From assembly GCF_011250635.1 (NCBI RefSeq), contig NZ_JAANNP010000002.1, positions 526,129-590,128 on the forward strand: a DNA stretch of 64,000 nt, written 5' to 3'. How positions within the stretch are numbered: position 1 is the stretch's first letter; every line of letters starts with the position of its first letter. Below, in pieces: positions 9,497-18,001 of the stretch. A program made the translations under genes and the position numbers. Below the pieces are notes generated by a model, which ran no database searches, was not told where the DNA came from, and saw nothing but the letters and a program-made list of their open reading frames with translations. The DNA is from Motilibacter deserti. Lineage in GTDB: Bacteria > Actinomycetota > Actinomycetes > Motilibacterales > Motilibacteraceae.

Positions 9497-10261
9497 TCAG
9501 TGAGTGAGGATCTTGGAGAGGAAGTCGCGGGCGCGGTCCGACCGCGGTGACGTGAAGAACTGTTCCGGCGGTGCTTCCTCGACGATGCGCCCGGCGTCCA
9601 TGAAGACGACGCGGTTGGCCGCCCGGCGAGCGAAGCCCATCTCGTGCGTGACGACGATCATGGTCATGCCTTCGCGGGCCAGGCTCGTCATGACGTCCAG
9701 GACCTCGTTGACCATCTCGGGGTCCAGTGCGGAGGTGGGCTCGTCGAAGAGCATCACCTTCGGCTCCATGGCCAGGGCCCGCGCGATCGCGACACGTTGT
9801 TGTTGACCGCCGGACAGCTGCGCCGGATACTTCTCGGCCTGGTCGGCGACGCCGACGCGCGCCAGCAGCTCGCGTCCGCGCCGCTCGGCCTCCTCCGCCT
9901 TGCGTCGCCGCACCTTGACCGGTCCCAACGTGACGTTCTGCAGGACGGTCTTGTGCGGGAAGAGGTTGAAGGACTGGAAGACCATCCCGACGTCGCTGCG
10001 CAGCCGTGCGAGCTCGCGCCCCTCCTGAGGCAGCGGCTGGCCGTCGACCTCGATGGCGCCCTCGTCGATGGGCTCGAGCCGGTTGATGGTGCGGCAGAGC
10101 GTCGACTTGCCGGACCCGGACGGCCCGATGACGACGACGACCTCGCCGCGCTGCACGGTCAGCTCGATGTCCTTGAGGACGTGGAGCGCCCCGAAGTGCT
10201 TCTGCACCCCGCGCAGGGTCACCAGGGCCTCGCCCGTCGGCGCCTTCTGCAGCGTCGTCAT
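9497..10261 (-). CDS. gluA: Glutamate-type ABC transporter ATPase GluA
   Basis: Encodes 254 residues. Walker [10 protein letters not shown] is at residues 46-54, the Q-loop at FQSFNLFPH, the signature LSGGQQQR, Walker [14 protein letters not shown] and the switch His in VVTHEMGFA. These features match GlnQ/GluA amino-acid importer ATPases. It is the first gene of the minus-strand operon and is divergent from an OmpR-type response regulator, with 89 bp between. The promoter should lie in that gap. Confidence 0.93.
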   Translation of the reverse strand: MTTLQKAPTGEALVTLRGVQKHFGALHVLKDIELTVQRGEVVVVIGPSGSGKSTLCRTINRLEPIDEGAIEVDGQPLPQEGRELARLRSDVGMVFQSFNLFPHKTVLQNVTLGPVKVRRRKAEEAERRGRELLARVGVADQAEKYPAQLSGGQQQRVAIARALAMEPKVMLFDEPTSALDPEMVNEVLDVMTSLAREGMTMIVVTHEMGFARRAANRVVFMDAGRIVEEAPPEQFFTSPRSDRARDFLSKILTH

Positions 10262-10350
10262 CGCCCGGTGCTTTGTCGGCTCAGCATGCTGACGGACGCT
10301 AAGCCCGGCTATACGCTCCTGTCACCTGTTTGAGCCGAACTTGAGGTGGC

Positions 10351-11022
10351 GTGTTGCGGGTGCTCGTGGTGGAGGACGACGACCGGGTCGCCGGTGCCCT
10401 CTGCACCGTCCTGACCAGGCACGGGTTCGTCGTCCGGCGGGCGTGCAACGGCGAGCAGGCGTTGAGCGCGGGCACCGACACCGATGTCGTGCTCCTCGAC
10501 CTCGGCCTGCCCGACGTGGACGGCTTCGAGGTGGGGGAGCGCCTCCGCCATCTCAGCGACGTCCCCATCATCATGGTGACGGCCCGGTCGGAGATCGCGG
10601 ACCGGCTGCGCGGGCTCTCCGTGGGCGCGGACGACTACCTGTCCAAGCCGTACGACCTGCGCGAGCTCATCGCCCGGATCCACGCGGTCACCCGGCGGGC
10701 CTCGCACGCAGCGGTCCCGGCCCAGCGGACAGGCTCGGTGACCTTCGCCGGCGGCATCGTGCTGGACTTCGACACGCGCACCGTGCGTGTGGAGGGGCGC
10801 GAGGTCCTGCTGACGCGCAAGGAGTTCGAGGTGCTCGCCGTGCTCGCCCGCAGCCCCGGCATCGCGGTGCGGCGCGAGCAGTTGATGGGCGCGGTCTGGA
10901 ACACCAGCTGGAAGGGCACCGAGCGCACGCTCGAGGTGCACGTCGCCTCCCTACGCGCGAAGCTCGGCGTCCCGGAGGCCATCGTCACGGTGCGTGGCGT
11001 CGGCTACCGCGTCCTCGCCTAG
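10351..11022 (+). CDS. OmpR-family response regulator
   Basis: Encodes 223 residues from GTG 10351 (MLRVLVVEDDDRV). The receiver domain has acidic residues 8-11, phospho-acceptor Asp50 (VVLLDLGLPD), a conserved Thr (MVTAR) and Lys (YLSKPYD). The C-terminal winged helix spans roughly residues 130-223 (VLLTRKEFEVLAVL; RTLEVHVASLRAKL; VRGVGYRV). The histidine kinase follows after 12 bp. The neighbouring TAXI solute-binding gene suggests sensing of a small carboxylate-like ligand, by analogy with Tct-type systems; this is inference. Confidence 0.95.
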   Translation: MLRVLVVEDDDRVAGALCTVLTRHGFVVRRACNGEQALSAGTDTDVVLLDLGLPDVDGFEVGERLRHLSDVPIIMVTARSEIADRLRGLSVGADDYLSKPYDLRELIARIHAVTRRASHAAVPAQRTGSVTFAGGIVLDFDTRTVRVEGREVLLTRKEFEVLAVLARSPGIAVRREQLMGAVWNTSWKGTERTLEVHVASLRAKLGVPEAIVTVRGVGYRVLA

Positions 11023-11034
11023 CCAGGCCGAGCT

Positions 11035-12477
11035 GTGCGCGCCCGGCTCCTCGCGGTCCTGCTGGCCCTGCTGGCCGGGGCGCTCGTCATCCCCTGCGTC
11101 GCGCTCGGGCGCAGCCTGGCTCACAACGCGCTGCAGGCCGTCTTCCTCGACCGGTCCTACGACGTCGCGCGCGTCGTCAGCCTGGCGCGCGAGGCGCGTA
11201 CGCCCGCGGACGCCCAGGCGCTCGCCGCCGACCTCGCGCGCTACGAGCAGGTCTACTCGGGGACGATCGCCGTGGTCGACCCCGACGGGCAGGTCGCCAT
11301 CGGGTCGGCCCCGGGCAGCCGGGTCGACCCCGCGGTGGTCGGGCCGGCGCTCGACGCGGCGCTGACTGGGCGCTCGTCGTCCGGGGTGGGGTTCCGCTGG
11401 CCCTGGGACGACCGCCCGGTCGTGGTGGCGGCGCCGGTGATGGACGCGGGCGACACCGTGGGCGCGGTGGTCGTGGTCGCGCCGACCGACCGCGCCGACG
11501 CAGCGGTGCTGCGCTCGTGGGCGGCGCTCGCGGCGGGCGCGCTGGCGGCGCTCGTCGTCGCGGTCGGGCTCGCGCTCGGCGCGGCGCGCTGGGTGCTGCG
11601 CCCCGTGGACGAGCTGGACGGCGTCGCCCACGCGATCGCGAAGGGCCGGTTGGACGCCCGGACGCCGGCCGATGACGGCCCGCCCGAGCTGCGCCGGCTG
11701 GCCGCCGCGTTCAACGAGATGGCCGACCACGTCGAGGCCTTCGTCGAGCAGCAGCGGGCGTTCGTCGCGGACGCCTCCCACCAGCTGCGCAACCCGCTCA
11801 GCGCGCTGCTGCTGCGCATCGAGGGGCTCGGGCTCGAGCTGCCGGAGGACAGCCAGGAGGACCTCGAGCAGGCGCGCGACGAGGGCCGCCGCCTCACCGC
11901 GCTGCTCGACGACCTGCTCGCGCTCGCCCGGGCCGAGCGCGCCGTCGCGGCTCCCGAGCTCGTCGCCCTCGGCCCGCTCGTGGCCCGGCGGGCCGACAGC
12001 TGGCAGGTGGTCGCGGTCGGGCGCGGGCTCCGGCTCGGGGTCGAGGCGCACGGCGACGCGTACGCCGTGCTGGACCCGGCGGCGTTCGCGAGCGCCCTGG
12101 ACGCGGTCGTGGACAACGCGCTGAAGTTCACCCCCACCGGCCGCGCGGTCACGCTGCGCGTCGGCCAGCTGGGCGGGCGGGCGGAGGTCGCCGTGCTCGA
12201 CGAGGGGCCGGGGCTGGCGCCCGAGGAGGTGGCGCGGGCGACGGACCGCTTCTGGCGCAGCCCGGGCCACCAGAACGTCCCGGGCTCCGGGCTGGGCCTG
12301 GCGATCGCGCGTGCGCTGCTGGAGCGCTCCGGCGCCCGGCTGTCGGTCGCGAACCGGCCCGAGGGCGGGCTCGTGGTGACGCTGGACGCTCCGGCCACGG
12401 CTCTGCCGGTGCAGGAGCTGCCGGTGCAGCCCTCGCCCGCGAAGGCCCGCGAGCCGGCGGCACGGGTCAGGCCTTGA
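11035..12477 (+). CDS. Sensor histidine kinase (HisKA type)
   Basis: Encodes 480 residues from GTG 11035. Order: N-terminal membrane helix (about 5-27), extracytoplasmic sensor region (about 30-155), second membrane helix (about 160-185), HAMP-like segment (VLRPVDELDGVAHAIAKGRL), HisKA domain with His249 in the DASHQLRNPL box, and a HATPase domain (VDNALKFTPTG; DEGPGL; GSGLGLAIARAL). It phosphorylates the adjacent response regulator. The last 11 bp overlap the 3' end of the convergent TAXI gene. The C-terminal tail is Pro/Ala-rich with a repeated LPVQ motif. Confidence 0.94.
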   Translation: MRARLLAVLLALLAGALVIPCVALGRSLAHNALQAVFLDRSYDVARVVSLAREARTPADAQALAADLARYEQVYSGTIAVVDPDGQVAIGSAPGSRVDPAVVGPALDAALTGRSSSGVGFRWPWDDRPVVVAAPVMDAGDTVGAVVVVAPTDRADAAVLRSWAALAAGALAALVVAVGLALGAARWVLRPVDELDGVAHAIAKGRLDARTPADDGPPELRRLAAAFNEMADHVEAFVEQQRAFVADASHQLRNPLSALLLRIEGLGLELPEDSQEDLEQARDEGRRLTALLDDLLALARAERAVAAPELVALGPLVARRADSWQVVAVGRGLRLGVEAHGDAYAVLDPAAFASALDAVVDNALKFTPTGRAVTLRVGQLGGRAEVAVLDEGPGLAPEEVARATDRFWRSPGHQNVPGSGLGLAIARALLERSGARLSVANRPEGGLVVTLDAPATALPVQELPVQPSPAKAREPAARVRP

Positions 12478-13513
12478 CCCGCCGGTAGTAGCGCTCCGCC
12501 CCGGCGTGCAGCGGCACGGGCTCGGTGAAGATGGCGGCGCTGCGGTCGAGCCGGGCGGCGAGCGGCACCGACCGGGCGAGCTCGTCGCGGAAGTCGAACA
12601 GCAGCCGGGTGAGCGCCTCGACGAGCGCGGCCGGTGCGTCGCGGCGGGTGAGCAGGTAGTTCGCGATCGCGATGGTGTCGACCGGCTCCACGCCTTGGTA
12701 GCTGCCGGTCGGCATCCGGGCCGTGCGGTAGGACGCGCCGAAGCGCGCGCGCAGCCGCTCGGCGGCGTCGCCGAGCGGCAGCAGCCGGATGGGGACGGCC
12801 GCCGCGAGCTCGGTGACGCCGGCGCTCGGCAGGCCACCGGACCAGAAGAACCCGTCGAGCTCGCCGGCGCGCAGCGCGTCGGCGGAGTCGCTGAGGCTCA
12901 GGTGGCGCTCACGGACGTCGCTGCGCGTCATCCCGGCCGCGGCGAGGACACGGTCGGCGACCACCTCCGTGCCGGACCCGGGAGAGCCGAGCGAGACGCG
13001 CAGGCCGCGCAGCCCGCGCAGGTCGCGAGCGGGCGAGGTGGCCGGCACGACGAGGTGGACGTAGTCGTCGTAGATCCGGCCCAGCGCCTGCAACGGGAGC
13101 GGCTCGGTGAACGGCGGGCGGCCGCGTACGGCATCTGCGGCGACGTCCGAGGCGCTGAACGCGACGGTGAACCGGCCGGCGGCCAGGCCGCGGATGTTCT
13201 CCACGGACCCGGTCGTGGGCTGGACGCGCGCGGACACCCCGTCCAGCTCGGACCCCGCCAGAGCGGCCATCGCGCGGCCGTACTCGAAGTAGACGCCCTT
13301 GTTGCCGCCGGTCGCGAGCACGACGGTGCCGGTGGCATCGGGGGCGGACGGCGGGGCGAGCAGCCGCACCGCGACCGCGAGCAGCGCGACCGGCAGCAGC
13401 AGGGTGGCCGTACGCCCCGGGTGGCGCCGCAGCGCGTGCCCCGCGCGCGCGGCGGCCCGGCGCAGCGCCGGGACCCGCCGTACGTCGCCCTGCGGCACCG
13501 TCGCGTTCGGCAC
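12467..13513 (-). CDS. TAXI-family solute-binding protein
   Basis: Encodes 348 residues. A long basic N-terminus (about 30 residues) precedes one hydrophobic helix (TATLLLPVALLAVAVRLL), so it is probably membrane-anchored rather than released. The mature part shows TAXI landmarks: VVLATGGNKGVYFEYGRAMA, then QPTTGSVENIRGLAAGRF, SLGSPGSGTEVVADRVL, and the C-terminal region with TPVDT-like VEPVDTIAIANYLL. TAXI proteins bind glutamate or other carboxylates for TRAP transporters. No TRAP membrane subunits are encoded nearby; the only neighbours are the two-component genes, with which it overlaps tail-to-tail. A ligand-sensing accessory role for that kinase is plausible but unproven. Confidence 0.88.
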   Translation of the reverse strand: MPNATVPQGDVRRVPALRRAAARAGHALRRHPGRTATLLLPVALLAVAVRLLAPPSAPDATGTVVLATGGNKGVYFEYGRAMAALAGSELDGVSARVQPTTGSVENIRGLAAGRFTVAFSASDVAADAVRGRPPFTEPLPLQALGRIYDDYVHLVVPATSPARDLRGLRGLRVSLGSPGSGTEVVADRVLAAAGMTRSDVRERHLSLSDSADALRAGELDGFFWSGGLPSAGVTELAAAVPIRLLPLGDAAERLRARFGASYRTARMPTGSYQGVEPVDTIAIANYLLTRRDAPAALVEALTRLLFDFRDELARSVPLAARLDRSAAIFTEPVPLHAGAERYYRRVKA

Positions 13514-13644
13514 GTGTCGGATCCTCCCGCTCCCATGCTCAGGCTTTGCTCAGATTCGTTGGTGCCCGGATATGTCACGTCTAGCGTCCCGCCCAACTTC
13601 TCGCCGCGGGGCGCCTTCGTGTCCCACGGCTGAAGTCGACCGAG

Positions 13645-13677
13645 GGCGCCGCTGCCGCTGGAAGCCGCAGCGGCGCC
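13645..13677 (+). promoter_or_regulatory. Hairpin in the leader of the first M14 peptidase gene
   Basis: An 11-bp perfect stem (GGCGCCGCTGC paired with GCAGCGGCGCC) with an 11-nt loop, 78 bp upstream of the GTG at 13755. The whole 240-bp gap (13514-13754) is unusually structured. It contains CCGCGGGGCGC and GGCTGAAG elements that faintly recall actinobacterial c-di-AMP leaders, but the match is too weak to name a riboswitch. Confidence 0.4.
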
Positions 13678-13754
13678 GTCATGTCGGTGCCATCGTGCCC
13701 TGCTCCGTCGATCGTCCGTGCCGTCGTCCACAGCACTTGTCCTCCGGAGGAACC

Positions 13755-15107
13755 GTGCGAGTACGTGCCCTAGCCGTCCCTGCCCTCGCCACCGCCCTGG
13801 CCGCCTCGGTCAGCACCGGCGTCGCCTACGGCGTCCGCAGCGCCGACGCCCCGGCCCCCGCCTTCAGCGTCCCGTCCCTCGCCGCCCAGTACCCGACACC
13901 GTTCGAGGCGAACGGCGCGACCAACTGGACGACCCTCGCCGAGGAGCAGACGTTCCTCTCCGCTCTCGACGCGGCCAGCCCGCGCACGAGCATCAGCCAG
14001 GTCGGCACGACCAAGCAGGGCCGGCCGATCCAGCTCGTGCAGATCCAGGGCACGCCGAAGAACAGCAGCATGAAGGACCACGCCACGGTCCTGTTCACCT
14101 GTCTGCAGCACGGCAACGAGCCCGCTGCCCGCGAGGGCTGCCTGGTGAAGCTGCGCGACCTCGCGCTGGCCGACGACCCCGCCGTCGTGAAGATGCTGCA
14201 GGACGTGACGGTGCTCTTCGTCCCGACGGTCAACCCGGACGGCCGCGCCGCCAACACGCGCGCCAACTCCGACGGGATCGACATCAACCGTGACCACCTC
14301 GAGCTGGAGAGCATCGAGGCCCAGACCGTCGCGAAGCTGTTCCGCGAGCGCAAGCCCGACATCGTCCACGACACCCACGAGTACTCGAGCGCGCCGCGTA
14401 CCGACATCACGTACATGTGGCCGCGCAACCGCAACGTGCACGATGCCGTCCACGACCTCGCGTACGAGCTGAACGTCGACTGGGTCGCGCCCAGCGTCGA
14501 GGCCGGCGGGTTCACCACGAACCAGTACGGCATCACCGTGAAGAACGGCAAGCAGGTCGCGCAGAGCGCCGGCGACGGTGACGAGCGCATCCTGCGGAAC
14601 GCGACGGGCCTGCATCACGCGCTGGGCATCCTGGTGGAGTCCTACACCGCGAACCAGAACGCGGCGGAGCAGGCCGACCCGAGCCTGAACCGCAAGCGCC
14701 GGGTGGAGACGCAGGCGAGGGCCATCGACGGGACGCTCGCCATGGTCGCCAAGAACCGCACCCGGCGTGACATCACCGCGGCCACGGACCTCTCCCGCGC
14801 CACCGCAGCAACGCGCTGGGCGAGCAACATCGATGCCTTCGCCTTCGCCGGTGCCGACAACGAGCTGCCGGCGACGAACGAGATCGCCCTCACCCCGCCC
14901 TGCGCCTATACCCTGACCGCGGCGCAGCTCGCCGAGGTGGGGGCCCTGCTGGAGCGGCACGGCGTCGCCGTGACCCCGCTGGAGAACGGCGGTGCCCGGG
15001 TCTCGATGGGCCAGGAGTCCGCGCCGGTCATCCCGCTGCTGCTCGACTCCCGGGCGCTGTACTCGCCGGTCAACGCGACGGCGACGACCACCTGCACCAC
15101 GTCCTGA
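13755..15107 (+). CDS. Secreted M14-family zinc carboxypeptidase
   Basis: Encodes 450 residues from GTG 13755, preceded by GGAGG at 13746-13750. A Sec signal peptide (MRVRALAVPALATALAASV, cleavage near VAYG) is followed by the M14 catalytic domain. Zinc ligands are the His and Glu of CLQHGNEPAARE (HxxE) and a later His in DIVHDTHEY. NPDGR and DINRDH match the substrate-binding Asn-Arg region, and LVESYT probably carries the catalytic Glu. The last 100 or so residues resemble a small beta-rich appendage. Expected role: release of C-terminal residues from extracellular peptides. It converges on a second M14 gene. Confidence 0.88.
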   Translation: MRVRALAVPALATALAASVSTGVAYGVRSADAPAPAFSVPSLAAQYPTPFEANGATNWTTLAEEQTFLSALDAASPRTSISQVGTTKQGRPIQLVQIQGTPKNSSMKDHATVLFTCLQHGNEPAAREGCLVKLRDLALADDPAVVKMLQDVTVLFVPTVNPDGRAANTRANSDGIDINRDHLELESIEAQTVAKLFRERKPDIVHDTHEYSSAPRTDITYMWPRNRNVHDAVHDLAYELNVDWVAPSVEAGGFTTNQYGITVKNGKQVAQSAGDGDERILRNATGLHHALGILVESYTANQNAAEQADPSLNRKRRVETQARAIDGTLAMVAKNRTRRDITAATDLSRATAATRWASNIDAFAFAGADNELPATNEIALTPPCAYTLTAAQLAEVGALLERHGVAVTPLENGGARVSMGQESAPVIPLLLDSRALYSPVNATATTTCTTS

Positions 15108-15123
15108 CCGGACCCGCACAGGC

Positions 15124-15181
15124 CTCGGGGCCGGGCGCGCCGTGCTGGCGCTCCCGGCCCCGAGCCGTGTCACGACCCGCT
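15124..15181. terminator. Bidirectional terminator, copy 1 of a 58-nt duplicated element
   Basis: The stem CTCGGGGCCGGG (15124-15135) pairs with CCCGGCCCCGAG (15153-15164), with further inner pairing. It lies between the convergent stops of the two M14 genes. The 58-nt block recurs at 17933-17990 with a single mismatch (G to C). Confidence 0.75.
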
Positions 15182-17736
15182 CAGCGGTAGAGCGAGTTGA
15201 AGAGCAGCTTGAACGTGCCGTGCGACTGCGCCCGGTGCTGCGCCCGGAAGCCGAGCATCACCACGTGGCCCTCGCCGAGCGATGCCTCCACCACGGCGCC
15301 CTTGCCGGCGATCAGCTCCCCGCCGATGGCGAAGCCGCTCTGCAGCAGCTCGTCCGCCCCGGCGTACGTCGCCACCGTCCGCACCGACGGGTCCGTCGAC
15401 GTGAACGCGTGGCTCGCGTCGTAGAACGCCGAGGCCTCGGCCGGCATCCCGTACGCCACGGGGTGCGTGTTGTCGACGTCGATGCCGAGGACGGAGCCGG
15501 GGATGTTGAGCTCCTCGTCGTCGACGCCGGTCGTGACATCGGTGACGGGGAGGCCGAACGCCCGGATCGGCAGCTGGGACGCGGTGTCGAAGGTGAGCAG
15601 CGTGCCGCCCTGCTCGACGAACGTGCGCAGGTTCTGCACACCGGCAGCGGTCATGCCGCCGGTGTACTGCGCCGGCATCGCGGTGGCGCCGAGGCCGTTC
15701 TGCATGCTCGACAGGGTGGCGTCGGGCAGGACGATGACGTCATAGCTCGCCCGCAGGTTGCCGGCGCGGACGGCCGCGTCGTGCAGCCGGGTGTAGTCGA
15801 GCTCGAAGTCCTCGAGCAGGTAGCGCGTCCAGCCCTCGTCCATGTTGCCGCCCCACGCGTGGTAGAGCCCGACGCGCGGCTTCTCCACGACGGTGGTGCT
15901 CCCGGGGTCGGCGGCGACGTTCGCGGTCGTCACCCCGAGCTCGCGGACCGCCGTGCGCAGCCGGGCGCGGGTGCCGCGGTCCTCTTCGACGAGGAATGCG
16001 CCGGCCGGCCAGCTGCCGAGCGAGGTGGAGACCGGTGTCGTGGCGCGGCGCACGGTCTCGCCGGCCTCCAGCATCCGGTTGACGACGGTGAAGGTGGCGT
16101 TGTCGCGCGGGTCGAGCGCCCAGGCGAAGCCGGGGTTGGCGTCGACCGTGCCAGGCGGCGGGACGGCCACGTCGACGGGCTCGGTGCGGATCCGCACACC
16201 GCTGACGTCGCCCTCGATTTTGTCGACGTCGACACCCATCTGGAACGACAGGGTGTAGCCGGTGATGTCGTACGGCGCGTCGATCGGCCCGCCCGGCCCG
16301 GTGCGCCGCAGCGGGTACTCCTGGGCGTTCAGCATGTCGGTCAGGTGAGCGCGGAAGGCCTGCGCGCCGCGGACGACCCAGCTGCCGCGGGGGTAGGTCT
16401 TGTCCCCGAGGGTGAAGGCGCGCGTGGCTGCCTCGACCTCGATGCCGCCGTGGCGCAGCACGTTGACGAGCCGCGCGGCGGTGCCCGTGTCGGCCTGGTC
16501 GGCGGGGATGACGTAGAGCTCGTCCGCGCCGTCCTCGATGGCCTTCGAGCCCATGGCCCAGATGTTGTAGAGGAACTCGTCGGGCTTCTCACCGACGACG
16601 TCGAGCATCCCGAGCGTCGCGGACTCGATGTACGCGCAGCTGTCGGCGAGGTGCCACTCACCGCCCAGGTAGGGGCTCGGGTAGAAGATCGAGGGGATCT
16701 TCGTCGACTCGCCGTTGGCGAACGTGGCCGGGAAGTTGGCCGGGTTGTTCACGACGGGGTTCGGGTTGGCGTGCGCCGTCTCGGTGAGGATGCCGATCAT
16801 GTTGTGGTAGTACGGCGCGGACCGCAGGCCGCCGTTCCACCACATGTCGAACTGCACGTTCGACACCGCGCCGGGCTTGTTCTCGTCGTCGAGCCGGCGC
16901 GACATCGCGCTGCCGATGAGGTTGACCCCGCGGGTGACGCGCGGGTCGATGTTGGGGTTGACCGGGTCCTCGAACGGCGGGATGAAGATCCGTGCCGGGT
17001 TGGGCGCCGTCTGGTGGGCGTTGTGCATGACCTGCGGGTACCACTCGTTGAACAGCTGGTTCCCGATGTTCCGCGTCTCGTCCAGGTTGAACATGTACCA
17101 GTCGCGGTTGTTGTCGTGCCCGGCGTAGTGCTGGTAGAGCTCCGGTAGCCGCATCTCCCACGCCTTGCCGCGGTTCGCGGCGTACCAGTCGGCGAGGTAG
17201 GTCTGCCCGTCCGGGTTGATGCTCGGCACGACGATGGTGATCACGTTCTCGCGGATCCGTCGGACGTCCGCGGCCTCGCTGTTGGCCAGGTTGTAGGCGA
17301 AGCGGGGCGCCAGCTGGTGCGGGGCGATCTCGGTGGTGTGGATGCCGAAGTCGACCCACGCGACGGCCCTGCCGTCGGACGAGAGCGCCTTGGCCTCGGC
17401 CTCGTCGACGCCTTCGGCGCGGGCGAGCCGTTCCGCGGTCGCCTTGTGCTCCTCGATGTTCGCGAGGTTCTCCGCGGAGGAGATGATCGCCATCTGCTGA
17501 CGGCGCCCCTCCGTGGTCGTTCCGACGTCGACGAGCTGGACACGGTCGCTCGCCGCGTCCAGGGCGCGGAAGTACTCCATGGTCCGCTCGTACGTCGTGA
17601 TCCGGTAGTCGGCGCAGGGCGCCCAGCCGATGACCGACTCCGGTGTCGGCAGCGGCTCGTCGGCGACGGCGCCGATCGGGGTGAGGACGCCCGCGGCCAG
17701 CGTCAGCGTCAGGGGGATGGTGATCCTTCGTCGCAC
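15181..17736 (-). CDS. Large secreted M14-family zinc carboxypeptidase with C-terminal amidotransferase-like domain
   Basis: Encodes 851 residues. The signal peptide is MRRRITIPLTLTLAAGVLTP, cleaved near GAVADE. The M14 domain (about 40-400) has HxxE zinc ligands in FGIHTTEIAP, then SINPDGQ, GHDNNRDWY and a later His region (VMHNAHQTAPN). The C-terminal half (about 560-851) resembles a class I glutamine-amidotransferase/ThuA-like Rossmann fold (RVGLYHAWGGNMDEGW; YDVIVLPDA; LRTFVEQGGTLLTFD; GHVVMLGF). Actinobacterial proteins with this two-part layout are annotated only as zinc carboxypeptidases, and the second domain's role is unknown. Identical terminator elements lie at both ends of the gene. 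Confidence 0.88.
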   Translation of the reverse strand: MRRRITIPLTLTLAAGVLTPIGAVADEPLPTPESVIGWAPCADYRITTYERTMEYFRALDAASDRVQLVDVGTTTEGRRQQMAIISSAENLANIEEHKATAERLARAEGVDEAEAKALSSDGRAVAWVDFGIHTTEIAPHQLAPRFAYNLANSEAADVRRIRENVITIVVPSINPDGQTYLADWYAANRGKAWEMRLPELYQHYAGHDNNRDWYMFNLDETRNIGNQLFNEWYPQVMHNAHQTAPNPARIFIPPFEDPVNPNIDPRVTRGVNLIGSAMSRRLDDENKPGAVSNVQFDMWWNGGLRSAPYYHNMIGILTETAHANPNPVVNNPANFPATFANGESTKIPSIFYPSPYLGGEWHLADSCAYIESATLGMLDVVGEKPDEFLYNIWAMGSKAIEDGADELYVIPADQADTGTAARLVNVLRHGGIEVEAATRAFTLGDKTYPRGSWVVRGAQAFRAHLTDMLNAQEYPLRRTGPGGPIDAPYDITGYTLSFQMGVDVDKIEGDVSGVRIRTEPVDVAVPPPGTVDANPGFAWALDPRDNATFTVVNRMLEAGETVRRATTPVSTSLGSWPAGAFLVEEDRGTRARLRTAVRELGVTTANVAADPGSTTVVEKPRVGLYHAWGGNMDEGWTRYLLEDFELDYTRLHDAAVRAGNLRASYDVIVLPDATLSSMQNGLGATAMPAQYTGGMTAAGVQNLRTFVEQGGTLLTFDTASQLPIRAFGLPVTDVTTGVDDEELNIPGSVLGIDVDNTHPVAYGMPAEASAFYDASHAFTSTDPSVRTVATYAGADELLQSGFAIGGELIAGKGAVVEASLGEGHVVMLGFRAQHRAQSHGTFKLLFNSLYR

Positions 17737-17932
17737 AAGAGCCTCCGTTGGTTCTCATGACGGGACGAAGGGGACACAACGCCTGAAGTCACTCGGAGGT
17801 CAACGTTCTTGAGCTTCCCTGAAGCTTTTCCCGGCGTGTCGCGGCGCGCATCCGGTCAGGCCTGCGCCAAAGCCCGGCGGTTGCCCGGGCCAGGAGGACG
17901 AGGGCGAGCCGTCTGACCCGCCTGCACAAGGG

Positions 17933-17990
17933 CTCGGGGCCGGGCGCGCCGTGCTGGCGCTCCCGGCCCCGAGCCGTCTCACGACCCGCT
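17933..17990. terminator. Terminator, copy 2 of the 58-nt duplicated element
   Basis: Same 58-nt hairpin block as at 15124-15181, with one base changed. It lies 11 bp beyond the stop of the minus-strand GH43 gene, whose transcript it would end. The similarity extends weakly upstream (CTGACC..GCACA). Confidence 0.75.
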
Positions 17991-18001
17991 GCGCGCGGCG
18001 T

